A stretch of 64,000 nt of DNA. Source: Trametes villosa. Lineage: Eukaryota > Basidiomycota > Agaricomycetes > Polyporales > Polyporaceae. Within the stretch, counting starts at the first letter, position 1; each line of letters starts with the position of its first letter. The position numbers were made by a program, and so were the translations under genes. Shown here piece after piece: positions 43,882-56,939 of this stretch. The stretch is taken from assembly GCA_002964805.2 (NCBI GenBank), contig PUDQ02000024.1, positions 1 through 64,000 on the forward strand, read 5' to 3'. Under the pieces are notes generated by a model. The model did not search any database and was not told the DNA's origin. It saw only the letters and a program-made list of their open reading frames with translations.

Positions 43882-45937
43882 CGTGCTGGACGCCGTCGTC
43901 AACAACGAGCAGGACGGTTACAGGAGAGGCCTTTGTTTGGCCATTGTTTGGTTCCCTCTGACTCTGCGCTCCCACTCTGTAAGCGCCCGCTGTCACGTGG
44001 CATGCACCTAATGTGTACGAACACTAACGCGGGAGCGCCACACCTCACTCGCTCTCTCCGCCCATCATGTGTGCTCGCCAGCGGGCTCCGTCCAGGCCGA
44101 GAGCTCGTCTGGAGCCCCCGCTAGACACGCTCTTACGGCACTGAATATCATATCCGACGAGAAGGCAGAGGATCCGTGCTCATCGACATCATGCGCTTCC
44201 CGCAAAGGCGCGCGCGGGACGTACCGCCAGGCAGAACACTCCCATGATGCGCGAAGCCATGATCCCCGGATGCCGGAGCCGTGGCGAGAGCGGCAGTGGC
44301 ATTGGAGATATGACCTCTGAACATTGCCATGAAATCCGACGATCCATGGCCATGACCTTCCTGATTATGATTATGTGCACGGCGACGTTCCTCTGAATGT
44401 AGCCTGACGGCGGTGCAGATTCAGGTCAGCGCGCGTTTTCCTTTCAGTATAACATGCTCAGCGTACAACCACAGCGGATGCCTGTCGCACCTTGGCACAG
44501 CCTGACGCTACAGGTCGATATATATATGCATCTGTACCCCGCCAACGCGGTATAGGAGCGTGTGGCCAGCGGTCCTATGAGGAACACGCAGCTATCGGTC
44601 TTATGGGAAGCACTCCGGGCGGTCCTATGGGAGCCATCCGATTGAATAGGCTGGCATGGGAGGATAGGGTGACGTCATGCGACATTCATCCCCCCTGCCT
44701 TTGCGGCCGCTGAGTTAAATGGCCAATTCACAGGATAAGGTGGGTGCTGTTCTTGCGCCGAAGTAGACGAGCTGAACCAGTGTATCCATCCGTAGGCCGT
44801 TACTTGCCGCAATCTCTGCTATGTTTTGCATGAGCCACACCGTGACCTGCACGAACATATGGAGAGTGGCACGCGGCCAAGTTTCGGGCTAGCGTACCAC
44901 GCACATTACCTTGAGTTCATGTCGAAGTCGCTCGGCCCTGCGGTCGCGCCACTACCCACATGCATGCCATATTCAAAAACTACAGATGAACCTCCCCGTG
45001 ATCGAAACGTTGAGCCAACTGCTAATCCTCGGGTGTGGCGTCTAACATCACTCGAGAGTTCGGTAAGTTCACGAAGGCTAGTCAGGGCGAACGTCATTGG
45101 CAATTGCTTCCGTCAGGCCGACTGTGGCCATTCCGTCTTGAGCATAGTCTAAGTTCGACCGGTGGTTAGAACCGCTATGCGCCAACCGGGGTTGCGTGAG
45201 ATCCCCCAAATGCCGCAGAACCTCTGACCTACCCTACCACACGACTTGGTGATCCACCGCTGACAGCCCTTGAGAAACCTACAGCTAAGTTGCGGGTGCA
45301 TTCAGCGGGTAATTCAATGTTCACGAGGGTCACGGTTCTATGTCCGTATCCCTCACGAATCAGTAGCAGCCCGGGTCATCGAGAACCGAATCTAAACACA
45401 AACGAACGTCTATCGGGGAAGAAGCCCAGCCAGCAAGTACGGTACACTACGTATTTAGCACAAATCCGCCATGTGCGACGATGTTACGTTTCCACTAAGA
45501 AGCAGCCTCCAAGCATAGGTTAAGTACAGCGACGGGCGAGCGAGCTAAACATGTACACAGGTTAAACAAATGAGAGGGACGACGAGCACTGAGCACCGGT
45601 CAAGCGACAGTCATAATGAGAAACGAAGGGGGAACACACAAACATGAGGGGGACTCCTGGACCGACGACGGGAACCCGGGGCCATGTGGCATACTGCAGC
45701 GTACACGTACTGTATTGTATCGAACGAGCGTTCTGTCGTCACCGGTTCGGGGTTGCCTCAGCACCCCGCCGCGCCGCACCGAGAATCAAAAAAGAGCAGC
45801 GAAGTCAAGTCATACAAGAAGATGCCAACGCCTCGGGGGGCGCTGCTGCGCCGTCAGACAAACGCTATGGCGTCAGCGTCGCCACCCGCTACCAACCGCA
45901 CGCAGCGCGAGGGCGTTTCACCGATTGGACGTACGCA
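43882..45937. other. Intergenic, no gene recognised
   Basis: This 2-kb stretch between the FHA gene promoter and the F-box-like gene has no supported ORF, RNA or repeat. Base composition is lower in GC than the genes. Confidence 0.5.
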
Positions 45938-47577
45938 TCACGCCTCCCGGCGGGTCGCCTGTAGCGCCTCCCTCACCCGCTCTCCCTCCACCGCCGGGAG
46001 CGCCTCGAGCACGAGTGAGCCCTCCTCGTCCGCGGGCCGCTCGGAGACATGGTACCACGCGCTGTCTAGCGCGTACATGCCCCCGGTGGCGTCCTGCACG
46101 CCCACCCCGACGTACTGGAGTGACCGGATTTCCTGCGCGAGCGTGCACGCGAGGCTCAGGTACCGCGCCTCGCGCGTCTCGGCGTCCGCGGCGCCGTCGT
46201 CAGCCCCGGTGTACCCGATGCAGAGGCCCACGATCGCGGTTGCGCGGAGGATATAGAGGTTCCGCCCCTGCGATGCACATTCAGTCAGTCCGTCTGATGA
46301 GCCTGTCTGACGTCCCAAGCCGAGCGGGGACCGAACAACACAACACGCACCACCCATTCCTGGAACGCGGGCCACCGCACGCCTCCCCGTCCGCACGAGT
46401 CGGTGTACACGAGCTCGAGGTAGCGCATGGACGGCATCGCGCCCTTCATGCGCTCAAGGATCGCGAGCTGCACCGCCTCGGACACCGTGCACGACAACAC
46501 GACCGGGTTCGCCCGCTCCATGAGCGGCAGCGTCTTGAGGTCGGACGATTGGAGCGAGCCCGGCGTCGCCCCAATCGGATATTGCAGCTGCAACCGGCGG
46601 GCGGGGGACGGAAAGGCAGGGATAGGAGCACTTGTTTCAAGGTAGTCGAGCTCAGGCCAGCAAACGACGGGCCCAGTCTCCTGCTTGACCGAGAACTCGA
46701 GGTAGAACGTGAGCCGACGAAGGTTGGGGAATGCATGGGCGAGCTCGGAGATTTTCGCAATGCGGCCCCCGATTTCGAGTGTATGCAGGTTCGGCCAGAC
46801 GTGACGGTCGATGATGCTCTCAAGCATGCAGCCACACTCCCAAAGCTTGAGGTGCTTCATGGTGTCGATGAACGGCCCGAACGGCGTGATATCGCCTTGC
46901 GGCCGGGGGCCATCCTTCCAGAGCCCGTTCTCGATGATGGCGGGCGTGCTGCGGAGCTGCGAAATCGCCTTGAGGGTCGAGTTCCCGATGTAGTAAAGGG
47001 AGAGCTCCTTCAGGGACGAGAGCTGGGCGAGCGCCTCGTATACGGCCGGGTTAAATTGGAAGAGCGGCTCGGCGTCACGGATGTGGATTACGCGGAGATT
47101 GTCGGCCTGGCGGAGGAGGTCTGCGAGGACGTCGGCGGAGGAGAAGTCTGCGTCAAGGCGCTCCCTGCCGCGGACGTAGTGGACGCGGGCGAAGGCGCCC
47201 TCGAGGAGGCGAAGGGCGCGAAGGTGCCTGATGCGGTGGTGCGGGTCTGCGAGCATGAAGCGACAGAACTTCTCGAGCCTGTCCGGGCCGTCGTCGAAAT
47301 GGGGATCGCCGATGGAGACGTCGGCAAGGACGCGGGGCATGGCGAGTTCATACGCCTCCTTGCAGGTCATGGCGAGCTGGAGGGCGTCGCCGGGGGCACA
47401 GAAGTCGCCGATGGACTTGAGGACATCGCGGTTGAGGGCGAGGAGGTCGAGGGAGCGTAGGCCGAGCCGGCGATCGTGCACGCGCGGGCGGTCTGCGCGC
47501 GCGGTGTGGGGGTGCGCGGGCGCAGGAACCGGGGGGTGGAGGGGGACGGAGAGGGTGGACTGACTGCTCACGGGCAT
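45938..47577 (-). CDS. F-box-like protein, probable ubiquitin-ligase substrate adaptor
   Basis: This is a 518-residue protein with exons 46351-47577 and 45938-46267 joined in phase 0 across an 83-base intron. The start is taken at the ATG at 47577 (MPVSSQSTLSVPLHPPVPAP), since upstream codons are low-complexity. Residues about 35-85, LRSLDLLALNRDVLKSIGDF and then CAPGDALQLAMTCKEAYELA, have the layout of a divergent F-box as found in many expanded basidiomycete families. The remainder shows spaced Leu-rich segments (LRVIHIRDAEPLFQFNPAVY, LSSLKELSLYYIGNSTLKAI, WPNLHTLEIGGRIAKISELA, FPNLRRLTFYLEFSV) resembling irregular leucine-rich repeats. In SCF ligases such proteins choose substrates. The F-box call is by eye and moderate; the target is unknown. 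Confidence 0.72.
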
Positions 47578-50283
47578 CTTCAGCGACGAGCGGGGGGTTG
47601 CATGGAGGAGGTAGATGACGTTCAGAATAGGTTGCTGGGCGGGGGGCGTGTGGACGAGGGGGATGTCGCGGGGAGGGGCTCTGTGGGGCGCAAGCTGGAG
47701 GTTGAGATTGAGGTTGGGCTGGCAGGGGCCCTTATTGGAAAGGCGGGGGTCATGGGTGAATATAGCATTAGCAGGACGAGCACCATCTGGATCCGGTTGA
47801 CGTTGGCAGGCCTGATCGGGCCCGCCCTCCTCGTACAAATGGTCGCAGTCCAGCATCTGGTCGTCTTCCCCGCCCAGTCGATCGCCCGGGTTGCAGGCAC
47901 AGCGCGGACAGGCACAGAGAGAGCAGACACACGCAGGCGGGCGCAACGACGGCGGGAGGACAGTCACGAAGAAGTCCGCCCTCGCCCTCCAGCCCGCCAT
48001 CCCCACGCCTCGCTTCGAGCTGCTTCTTCTGCCCGGCTCGATACGCGACCGTTCATATCCCACCCCTTCCGACCTTTCTCCTCCTCTACTCAACGCCTCC
48101 GCCTACCCGCCGCGCTCGCTGCCCTCTGCCCGGTGTCGAGCACGGCCCACCTGCCCCCTGAGGGCTGAGCGCACCCACGGGGTATTAGAGGGCCTTAGTC
48201 AAGTACTTCCCAGATGCAGGCCACCGATCCGGCACTCTGGCACGATCGGTGGGTGCGGCTGTGGTCTGATTGCGTTTTGCGCAGACGCCCGCCATCATAT
48301 CATTTCCGAACAGCCCAACGCACCTCCTGTCAGTCCTCCAGGAACACACCACGGGCGTTCCGCACCCCCAGCGCACCCCTCTCTGCACATTCGCCTTGCA
48401 CGACTTTGCGAAACGCTCCGTCCGTGCAATGTCGATCTGCGTCTGCGGTGCATTGCCAACACGAAGTCGATCGGCGAAAGCACCCCCCGCCATCAGACCG
48501 GATCGCCGATTCTTCCAGGCGCACGGTGTGCCGCCCACAAGTCCGCAACGCCAACGACGCCAACGCCAGGTTTCGGTTGTTGGCGCGTCCTCTGCATCAT
48601 CAGATCACGACAGACGCACCAACGGAAGCCCTATCGCTCACCCTGTCTCGCCCTCGCCGGCCCGACGCGCACCCCCACCGTCGCATCTGAAAACCCGGTA
48701 TGTTCTGGTCTCTCTCCGCGCGCCCTGACGCCCACAAATCCAACGGCCATCTCCTACCGCGTCCGCGCCGCCCGGGCCCATGACGGGGCAAGACAAGACG
48801 CAGCACATATGATACCGCGCGTGCCAAGGGCTCGCTGCCCCCAAACTCTGCGACACAAACTCTACCTCACGACCCGCCGTTCGCCGCCGCTCGAACTTGC
48901 CATCTGCGGCTAGGCGGCACAGGATCCAAGGGCGCCCGCCCTTTCCTGGATATTCTGGCCTACCAACTTGCCGCTTGACAGTTCCTGTCCGCGAGCCGCT
49001 ACTGCACCCGCGCACTCGCTGGCCCAACGAGAGATGCAGGCGGGGCGAGGTGTCCCATCGATGCTCCGTTTTTGCGGGCCCGAGCGGCTCTTCGACTTGC
49101 AAGAACCCCTTCGGAATCGATGCGCCACCGAGCGCGGTCGTGGCCACTTGCAACGGGCGCATCCCGCGCGCGCGGGCTGCACCTCCCATATACCTGTCCC
49201 CGCGCGCATCCAGGCGGGACAGGTGACTCCCCGTGCGCGCAGACAGTGATGAAATTGCACGGGAGTGTGCCCGGCTATCTTGACGCTTGCTGGGCACCTG
49301 CCTGACGTACGCGCATTCAGTTGCGACGCCGCGGCGGCTATCGCGTCCTGGACGAGGCAAGCCCATTGCCTTGTTCGTTGCTCGATCCTCGGCTGGGGGC
49401 AGCGGCTGGCGGGGCCGAGCAGAAGGGCCCTCGGGGTAAGGCCTCGAGGACATGCGGCTGCGGTGCGCGCGCGGCGATGTGTTGGCTTTTACCCATTGCC
49501 GTACTCGACTCCGGTGGCGTTCAGCAGGCGGATGTCACTTGCCATCGGGGAAACGGGGAGAACGCATGGTGAAACAGCCGTCACCTGGAGCAGGGTGAGT
49601 GAGAGGCGCAGAAAGTGTCCGAGCGACGGACCCGTGAAGTTGTCCGAAGCGTGGTTCTTACGAGGTTGCCTCCGATGTGGGTTGATCTTTGACGGGCTGC
49701 TATCGAGAAGGTGTGTCAGTCAACGGGACGACGCCGTGCACTCACGTATACCACGAGTACTAGTCGCGCGACACCGGATGGCGGATACCGGGGGAGCTTG
49801 TACTTCGTTCGCTTGCGGGGAAATTCGAGAAGAGGGGAAGAACATGTCCATTCGATGGAGGGATGCCGCCGTTTAATACATAGAGCTCCGGAGACCCGCC
49901 GATCTCGCGGTGGAGCCCTCACGATACTGAACTTCGAATCTAGCTAACCGATCGAGAATGAGATTGTTCTTCGAAGGTTGAAGGGGCCGAATCGTGAAGA
50001 CAAGCAAACCAGACCTTCACCGTCGCCACAAGACGTTCTCGGGCGAATGTCCCGGCGCGGGGGATGATCGACACGCCACTTATTTAACATGCGCCCGTCG
50101 TCCGTGTCTAAAGTGCGTCGTCGCGTCGGATTTCTCGCTGCCTACCGTGTCCGAGTTTTCCTGTTGTGCCTATGTCCATGACCGGCATGGGTTATATGCG
50201 TGGCGGTCTGATCAAAGTGTGTGCTGGGGGTAGTAGCCACGGAGGAAAGAAAGTTTTTGAAGAGCGAAGCTAAACGGGAGAGC
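47578..50283. other. Intergenic, no gene recognised
   Basis: This is the first part of a 4.3-kb gap. Overlapping ORFs on both strands of the GC-rich part near 47.6-49.5 kb lack domains and start codons in context. Nothing is called. Confidence 0.45.
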
Positions 50284-50487
50284 TGTGAAGGGTCAATCAT
50301 AAGGAGGAGAGAAAGAAGTCCGTGGCCACCGATGGTTGATATCTGTCGCTCCCTTCAACGACACATTTTCGCAGAAGATGCATGACCTTGCGACTTGTGG
50401 CGCCCCTTCACTGCGAGCCCTTCACAAGAAGATGTGAAGCGTTAGAAGAAGGGAGGAGAGGAGAAGTCCATAGCCACCACCGATCCC
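50284..50487. repeat. Two diverged copies of a 50-base unit
   Basis: A segment at about 50284-50335 (beginning TGTGAAGGGTCAATC and ending AAGTCCGTGGCCACCGA) recurs in diverged form at about 50433-50484 (TGTGAAGCGTTAGAAG to GTCCATAGCCACC). The spacing is about 150 bases. The origin is unknown. Confidence 0.4.
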
Positions 50488-51909
50488 GGATTCCCTGTCC
50501 AGTGTCGTCCCCTGCGACGCGTCGCGTGGTTCGCTCGTGATCGTGATTTTGCCTTTTACAGTCGGCCGTTCAAACGTTCAAGCTCGATCGCCCGAGGTCT
50601 CCGCAGATGTTGTCGACCTTGTCGTCTGCGCGGGCAACCGTGCCCCACTTCTACCCCGCAACTAACGTTTATAAGTGCCATACATAGAAATCTCGTTGCT
50701 TGAGGGAAGAGACATACGTACTCGGATGGGAGGTGTTGTGGCACTGGTGCATGCCCCTGATCCTATCCCTGGATCGGACGGGTGTACTGGAACAGTGGCA
50801 CGGGCCATGCCCGGGTGACGGGTAGACGCCACTTAGAGCCAGTAACTACAGCTTCTTCCTCTCCCGTTCACCAGCCAGCGAATGTCGACTCCAGCGACAA
50901 TATTGTTCATCAGACATGCGACCACTAACTTGAAGCGCTGTGTAGAGGAGTCTCTCGGAAAGCTGGCGTGCGAATGGGCAAAGGTACGTTGGCAGTTAGT
51001 ATATTTCCACACGTGTTCCGAGGCTTATGTCGACGGCTGCGCAGGAGTCCTTGTGATCATGTTCGTACGCTCGAGAATGTGGTGGTCGCTGTGCAAGAAT
51101 TCAAGAAAGCCCACTTGATCGAGCGCCCAAAGCTGGTACTACGATCGTATAGCTTGTGTACTAACAGTTATGTAACTTCGGTTATAAGTAATCTGCGTAG
51201 GACGGATAATGACTTGATTACATTACGTCTTAACCGCGTACAACGAACCTCGCATCCGACAAGCTGGAGACAAGTTTCTCCTCCCCATGGACGACGTCAT
51301 TCCGAAGCCGTATCGCGTTCGCTTGCGGCAACCACTGCTCGAGACAAGAGAATGCCGGTGAGAATCGCATACCATGCATTAGATCTATGCACTGCTGCGC
51401 AGATCGCGGTGTTATCGGGTCTATCATCAGTTCGACAGTGCGCCGTACAGCTTGAGATACTCATAACCTTTGGTGCCGCCAACCACATAGCCCTACCGAA
51501 CGCTCGACCCATCCAGCAGCGGGTGCGTATAATAGCTCCCGCCGGGCTTCTGAGTGTAATAGCTCCCGCCGCAACTCCTTACCGACCCGCGGCCAAGAAA
51601 TATCGCGAGGGCGGACCACGTTTCTCCCATCGTCTACCAGGCCATTTGTAGTCCGCAACTCGCGTACTGAATCAGCTGTGCGCAAATCCCGTCAATGACA
51701 TCGTCAGGTGTGTCCATCGTGAACAGCGGGACGTACTAACGCCTCCTTCCAGGCCGCAGCACTCAAGCGGGATTCTATCGCCTCCGTGCACGTATCGATA
51801 CCGTGTGGCTAGATAGGACTTAAGACCCCCGTCTGCCATAGCCCGAGCCCCAGCAACTCCCGCAACTGTCGTTCATCCCATTCCTAACTCATCTCGAATA
51901 TTACTGAGA
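50488..51909. other. Intergenic, with an unsupported 227-codon frame
   Basis: A forward frame is open from 50968 to 51651 but starts without an ATG in good context and shows no recognised domain. An ATG at 50882 (MSTPATILFIRHATTNLKRC) is followed by a good GTACGT donor, but no acceptor gives an in-phase continuation. A further block near 51236-51361 reads YNEPRIRQAGDKFLLPMDDV. These may be pieces of a decayed gene. Confidence 0.3.
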
Positions 51910-53728
51910 ATGGCCACTACGTCCGAATCGCCCGCCGGCAATCCGCAGCCGTACGGCGTGCTCTATACCTCGAAGCTTGGTGCCGCACCCACGTCTAAAA
52001 GCCTTGACGAACTCCTGACACCTGACATCGAGTTTGTGCGGGTCCAATGGGTCGACCTCATCAACACCATCCGCTTCCGCGTCCTGCCCACCGCATACTT
52101 CCGCAAGCTGCTCTCCGTGCGCGACTCGCGCGGCGGTATCCAGCTAGGCAAAGTCGTCTTCGGCCTCGTGGGGTTGTCCTCCGCGCCCGGGTTTGGCCCT
52201 GTCGGCGAGTACCTCTACGTGCCCGACCTCAGCAGCTGGCGCGTGTGCACGTACGCGCCTGGCCACGCGTCCGTCATGGGCTGGTTCCAGGAGAAGACCC
52301 CAGACCCGCGCACAGGCCTCCTGACGGTCGACCTCTGTCCGCGCACCCTCCTTGCGCGCCTCGTCCGGTGAGACCTCTCCGTCCTTCTATCGGCACAATG
52401 TAGGACGCGAAGCTGATTGCGTTTAGCGAGGCGCAGGAGAAGGCGGGGGTGTCCTTCCTGGTCGGCGTCGAGTCGGAGTTCATCCTCGTGCGCGAGACCG
52501 AACCCGAGCTGACGTTCGTGAACAACGCCGACTGGTCCTGCTCGGCGAAGACGCGCACGGGCAGTATCGAAACGACCGTCCTCGAGGAGATCGCGCGCGA
52601 CCTCATCGCCGCCGGCGTCGAGCTGCAGATGTACCACGCTGAGTCGGCCCCAGGGCAGGTGAGTCGCGCATGGCAGCGACGGCGGCGCGGAGCCTTTCGC
52701 ACACCGCCCGCCTTCGCAGCTTCGCGCTTCTCGTTCCCCGGCGATCATTCCGCTGAAGCGTGCGCTCTGCTCCCGCCCGCCAGTACGAGGTGATCACCGG
52801 CCCCCAGGCGCCCCTGGAGGCGGCGGACACGCTCGTCTTCACGCGCGAGACGATCTACAACGTCGCGCACAAGCACGGCCTACGCGCCACCTTTGCGCCG
52901 CGCCTTCACACCACTTCGTGTGAGTTCCCCCCTACGATGTCGTACCTTGCTGTCACGACTGAATGCCTTTGCCCTGGCATGCGTCCATTCCCCCTTTCCT
53001 CCTGCACGAACCTTGTGGCTACGCTCTATAGGCGGCAGCGGTGCGCACACGCATATCTCCGTGCACGGTCCGTCCGGACGGGCCCGCCCTGGCGACGAGT
53101 CGCTTGCGCCCACGCTCACGCCCGCGGAGCGGTCCTTCCTCCAAGGCGTGCTTGCGCACTTGCCCGCCCTGTGCGCCTTCACGCTACCGACCTCGGCGTC
53201 GTACGCGCGCATGGTCGACGGGATCTGGGCGGGCGGCACCTACGCGGCGTGGGGCACCGATCTGCGCGAGGCGCCGGTACGTCTGTGCGGCCCGCGCGGG
53301 CACCACCACTTCGAGGTGAAGTGCGTGGACGCGACGGCGACGCCGCACCTCGCGATCGCGGCGCTCATTGGCGCGGGATTGAGGGGTATCGAAGAAGATG
53401 CGCCGTTGGCCTTTGCCGACTGCCCGAAGCCGGTGTTTGAGATGAGCGACGAGGAGAGGGCGGCGGTGGGCTTGACGAACCCGTTGCGGCTGCCGAAGAC
53501 CATCGAGGACGCGCGCAACGCGCTTGTGGCCGACCAGGCGGTGAAGGATGTCCTGGGAGTGAACTTCGTAAACACGTACCTGGGCGTGAACGAGGTGTGT
53601 GAGCCGTAGTGCTGGAGCAGTACCGCGATTGCTCCCTCTGACCAAACTCTCCTTGACAGACGCTGGAGAAGTTCATGCAGGGCAAAGACGAGAAGGAGAC
53701 CCTCAAGAGGCTGATCGAGTACTATTGA
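51910..53728 (+). CDS. Glutamine-synthetase-like ligase (GS catalytic domain)
   Basis: This is a 485-residue protein of the glutamine synthetase superfamily, which joins glutamate (or a similar acid) to ammonia or an amine at the cost of ATP. Exons are 51910-52367, 52427-52658, 52784-52919, 53032-53594 and 53660-53728, phases 2, 0, 1, 0. The second exon starts at CGAGGCGCAG after GTTTAG, because the earlier AG would give a stop. Active-site motifs are VGVESEFILV, YHAESAPGQYEVITGPQAPL (the metal-binding Glu pair), GGSGAHTHISVH (ATP/metal His) and GHHHFEVKCVDATATPHLAI. The layout is closer to the GS-I-like proteins FluG and gamma-glutamylpolyamine synthetases than to the short eukaryotic GS-II used for general ammonia assimilation. 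The true amine substrate is unknown. Amino-acid permease genes lie just downstream. Confidence 0.88.
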
Positions 53729-53980
53729 GCCTATGATTGGCAGAGAGCCGAAGAACCCGTTCACGATTCTCGCCGGTAATCGTCGTCGCTCTAGAAGGCT
53801 ATATCATCTCCATCGGGTGGATTGGGCAACGAGACGAGGTCAATACATCACTATTCATTGCGAATCCCCAATGGTGCCCTCCCTGCTTGACGATCTCGAT
53901 GAACTGTGGTAACGCTTGGGAGGTGTAATAGCTTGGCTTACCTACATCGCAGATTCCACCTTGTCACAGTCGCTGGACCT

Positions 53981-56374
53981 TCATCGCGCCCTTCTCTTCT
54001 CTTCAATTGCCTTGGCGGACCCCGAGTCAATGTCTGTGCATGGTTCCTGATCCTCATTCCCCAAGGTCGTTCGGGGACCGGTGAACCAGTGCACGCCCCC
54101 GTAGACGGGGAAGTAGTAATATACGAGGCACATGACGATCCATCCCCCGAAGACGACGATCATGTAATTCATGTCGTCCGCCGTGGGCCCGGGTGCGGTG
54201 GGGAAGGCCAGCATGACGACCGAGAAGACCATCCAGCACACGGCGACGATCGCCACGGGGAGACCCTACATTGGAAGTTCGAACAAGCCGGGCTGCGAGG
54301 TCAGCACCGTCAAGACGTCCAAGAAGTGATGCACCCACGAAACGGCCGAGTGTGAATGGTCCGGGTATCCACTCACTGCCTCCAAGAAAGCGGCTGAGGA
54401 TCGGGACGCAGTACGCCGTATATTGCCCTGCGATCCCGAGGCTGAATATCGAGGTATACGTGGTTGGACCGGCGAAGACGAGGAGCCCAAGGAGTAGAGC
54501 GGCGAGTGCAGAGGCCCATACCGCGTTAACTGGGGTCAGCGTGCGCTCGTTGACACGGCTTATAAATCGGGAGAAGGGGAGGGCGCCGTCTCGCGCGAAT
54601 GCGAACGTTTGGCGTGATACCGCTGTGAGCTACCCAAAACGCATATTAACTTCTTCTGATTCATTGTGGAAGGGGGGAGCTTACTATGCTGGAGGCTGCC
54701 ATAAATCTTCATATGTGGCGATTGAATTCAGTGGCCAGTTAAAGAACCGGTAGGTTACGCACTGAGCAACTACAATGAAAGACCAAACGATCAGACTTCC
54801 GTTCCGTCCAAGGCTGTTGAAGAGGATCTATGTCGTACACATATCAACACACACGATAGAGAACCGGAAAACCCAACAACCACCCACTGTCGCCATGGGC
54901 TGACCTATCGGGCTCTCGAGGGTTGCTGCAAGGTCAGAACCCATGCAGAATGCAATAACGACATTCAGTACTAGAGCATATCAATCAGCGGTTTGCCTGT
55001 TACGAACTTTAGGAGGGATAACTCACCCCATCCCACGACAGCGGCAATGGCAATAGTACTGACGATCGCCCAAGGCACGACGACGCGCGCGTTGGAGGCT
55101 TCCTCACTGATGTGCACCGAGGAATCAAAGCCACCTGGAGCATCAAAGATAGTAAGTGATCGCGCTAGCTATACCGCGGGGATGAGAACCGTACCGATCG
55201 TCCAGAGCGGGGCTAGGAAGCTTAGCACGAACGCTAGCCCGTTCGGCCACCCATAGGCTGAGGAAGATAGTTAGATCACTACGCGTGCCACTCCTAACGC
55301 GACACGATGACCACGGACAGTTAGTGAATCCTCCGAATACTGCCGAAGGCGAGCTCTTGAAATCCGTAGGTGTTGCAACAGGCAAGGCAATGATGATGAC
55401 GAGACATAATCTATGTGAAAAGGGTGCGGCATAGTCAGCGACTTTTAGAAGCAGTATCTTGAGCGCACGTACAGCACATTCAGTGCTATGTATACGCCCT
55501 GCAATCGAGCAAGAGCGGATGTTGCCAGAGATGCTAGTAATGCTTGGAGAAGAACGAGTCCTACGAAGACGCCGCTGCAACAACGCAACATGATTTTCAG
55601 GGTCGAACGCAAAGTGCGTCGCTGAGACCAACGACGTACAATGTTTGGCCTATAGTTGCAATGAAGCCCTGGTCGCGACCCAGCGAAACCGCGGCCATCA
55701 GTTGCACCGCGCACCCCCAGTCGACGGATGCGACACCAGAGAGGAGCCCGATAGTATTCGAGTCTGCTCGCCACACCCATCAAATGCTCACTATCCAGAT
55801 CGTGCGGATATCACTTACATCCGACAACCCAGGATAAAACCTTTCGCCACCGCGGCGTCGCAAACATCCAGGTCCAATAGTATAGCCCCCCAGAGGTGGG
55901 CGCCGCCGACCCAAGCTCGGCAAGGGCGAGCCCGACGAACATGAGGAAGAAGGAGCATAGGGCCCACTATATGCGCGGCGCATAACGGGTTAGACGCAGG
56001 CGCCGCGGTAGCAGAAGGAAGCTCTTACCCCCCACACCATAGCGACAGGCCCTCCGTTGGGGATAGAGAATACCAGCACCGACCTGGGTATATGCGCATA
56101 TGTCAGGGCGAGAACCTATGCCGGAATCATGAAAGACGTACGAGATCCCTGGGACGAGCCCGATGATGCTGAACCCGAGGCCGAAGACCTCGAAGGGCTT
56201 GAACGCTCTTCGGAATTCTTGCTTGTACCCTAGTCTCGCGAGGGCCGCCTCGTCGCTGGCGAGACCGTCCGATCGATACGAAGCCTCTTCGACAATGCAT
56301 TCCGCCGCCTCCTTCATAGCATCCACGGTGGTTTCCGGTTCCATGTCATACCCAATGGACGGGGGAGGCATCAT
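53981..56374 (-). CDS. Amino-acid/GABA permease, APC family, copy A
   Basis: This is a 556-residue 12-helix transporter like yeast Uga4 and other fungal GABA/choline permeases. The 13 exons are 56142-56374, 56029-56083, 55819-55966, 55640-55763, 55473-55574, 55319-55410, 55195-55257, 55027-55134, 54888-54970, 54763-54827, 54685-54706, 54339-54629 and 53981-54265; phases agree throughout. The family opening reads LARLGYKQEFRRAFKPFEVF followed by GLGFSIIGLVPGISSVLVF. Later motifs are GLALAELGSAAPTSGGLYYW, FDSSVHISEEASNARVVVPW, TAVSRQTFAFARDGALPFSR and VYGGVHWFTGPRTTL. The start is the ATG at 56374; an in-frame GTG lies just upstream. Exons 2 to 12 have exactly the same lengths as in copy B, so the pair is a tandem duplication. 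The substrate is inferred only from family. Confidence 0.88.
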
Positions 56375-56939
56375 GTTCGCCGACACGTCAAGGACCAGAG
56401 TGAGGCGAGCAAGAAGGACGAGAAGCGGTCAATCGCCGTCTTATAGATACCGAGCTATGTAATCAACCTCGAGTTCAAACCTTCCCGTGTACTGGGCAGC
56501 AGTGCGGGCGTAGAGCAAGCAGCACATGCCGAAGATTGCTGCGTTTGAAGCTATAGCATCCGTCGACTACGCATAATCCACGTGGGGCCAGGCTGGTGTA
56601 GCGTCAGCCGCATAAATGCCCGGACTCAGAACATCAACATACCCGAATGCTCCGTGCCATTGCCTCAAATAGAGAAGCGTACCACGCAGCTCCATCCCGT
56701 AGTTCATTACGTGCTGTGCCTACGGACTTCTGTCGTGCGGCACGTCACGCGCAGCACGGCGACAGCGAGAAAGGCCGGTGCAGAGTCATAGATCATGCCC
56801 ACAGTTTACTATCCAGCAGTTTAGGCAGACACGATACTTTAGATCTCATACTATAGACTAGACAAGTTCACGTCAATACTACGGCATGCAGATAACGGGT
56901 TCCACCTACCAGGATAAAATCACCGGTCGTTTGGCAGGC
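56375..56939. other. Spacer between tandem permease genes
   Basis: This holds the promoter of copy A and the 3' end of copy B. No other feature is recognised. Confidence 0.5.

Noticed and set aside
45616..47460. 614-codon forward open frame
   Set aside because: It is the antisense shadow of the F-box-like gene, rich in Arg and Glu as expected from the complement of GC-rich codons, and lacks any recognised domain.
47891..48913. 340-codon forward open frame
   Set aside because: It lacks a start codon in context and domains, and its residues are typical of random GC-rich sequence.
52368..52426. An earlier acceptor (TAG at 52403) for exon 2 of the GS-like gene
   Set aside because: It would place a stop codon within four codons in the required phase; the GTTTAG at 52421-52426 continues the family sequence.
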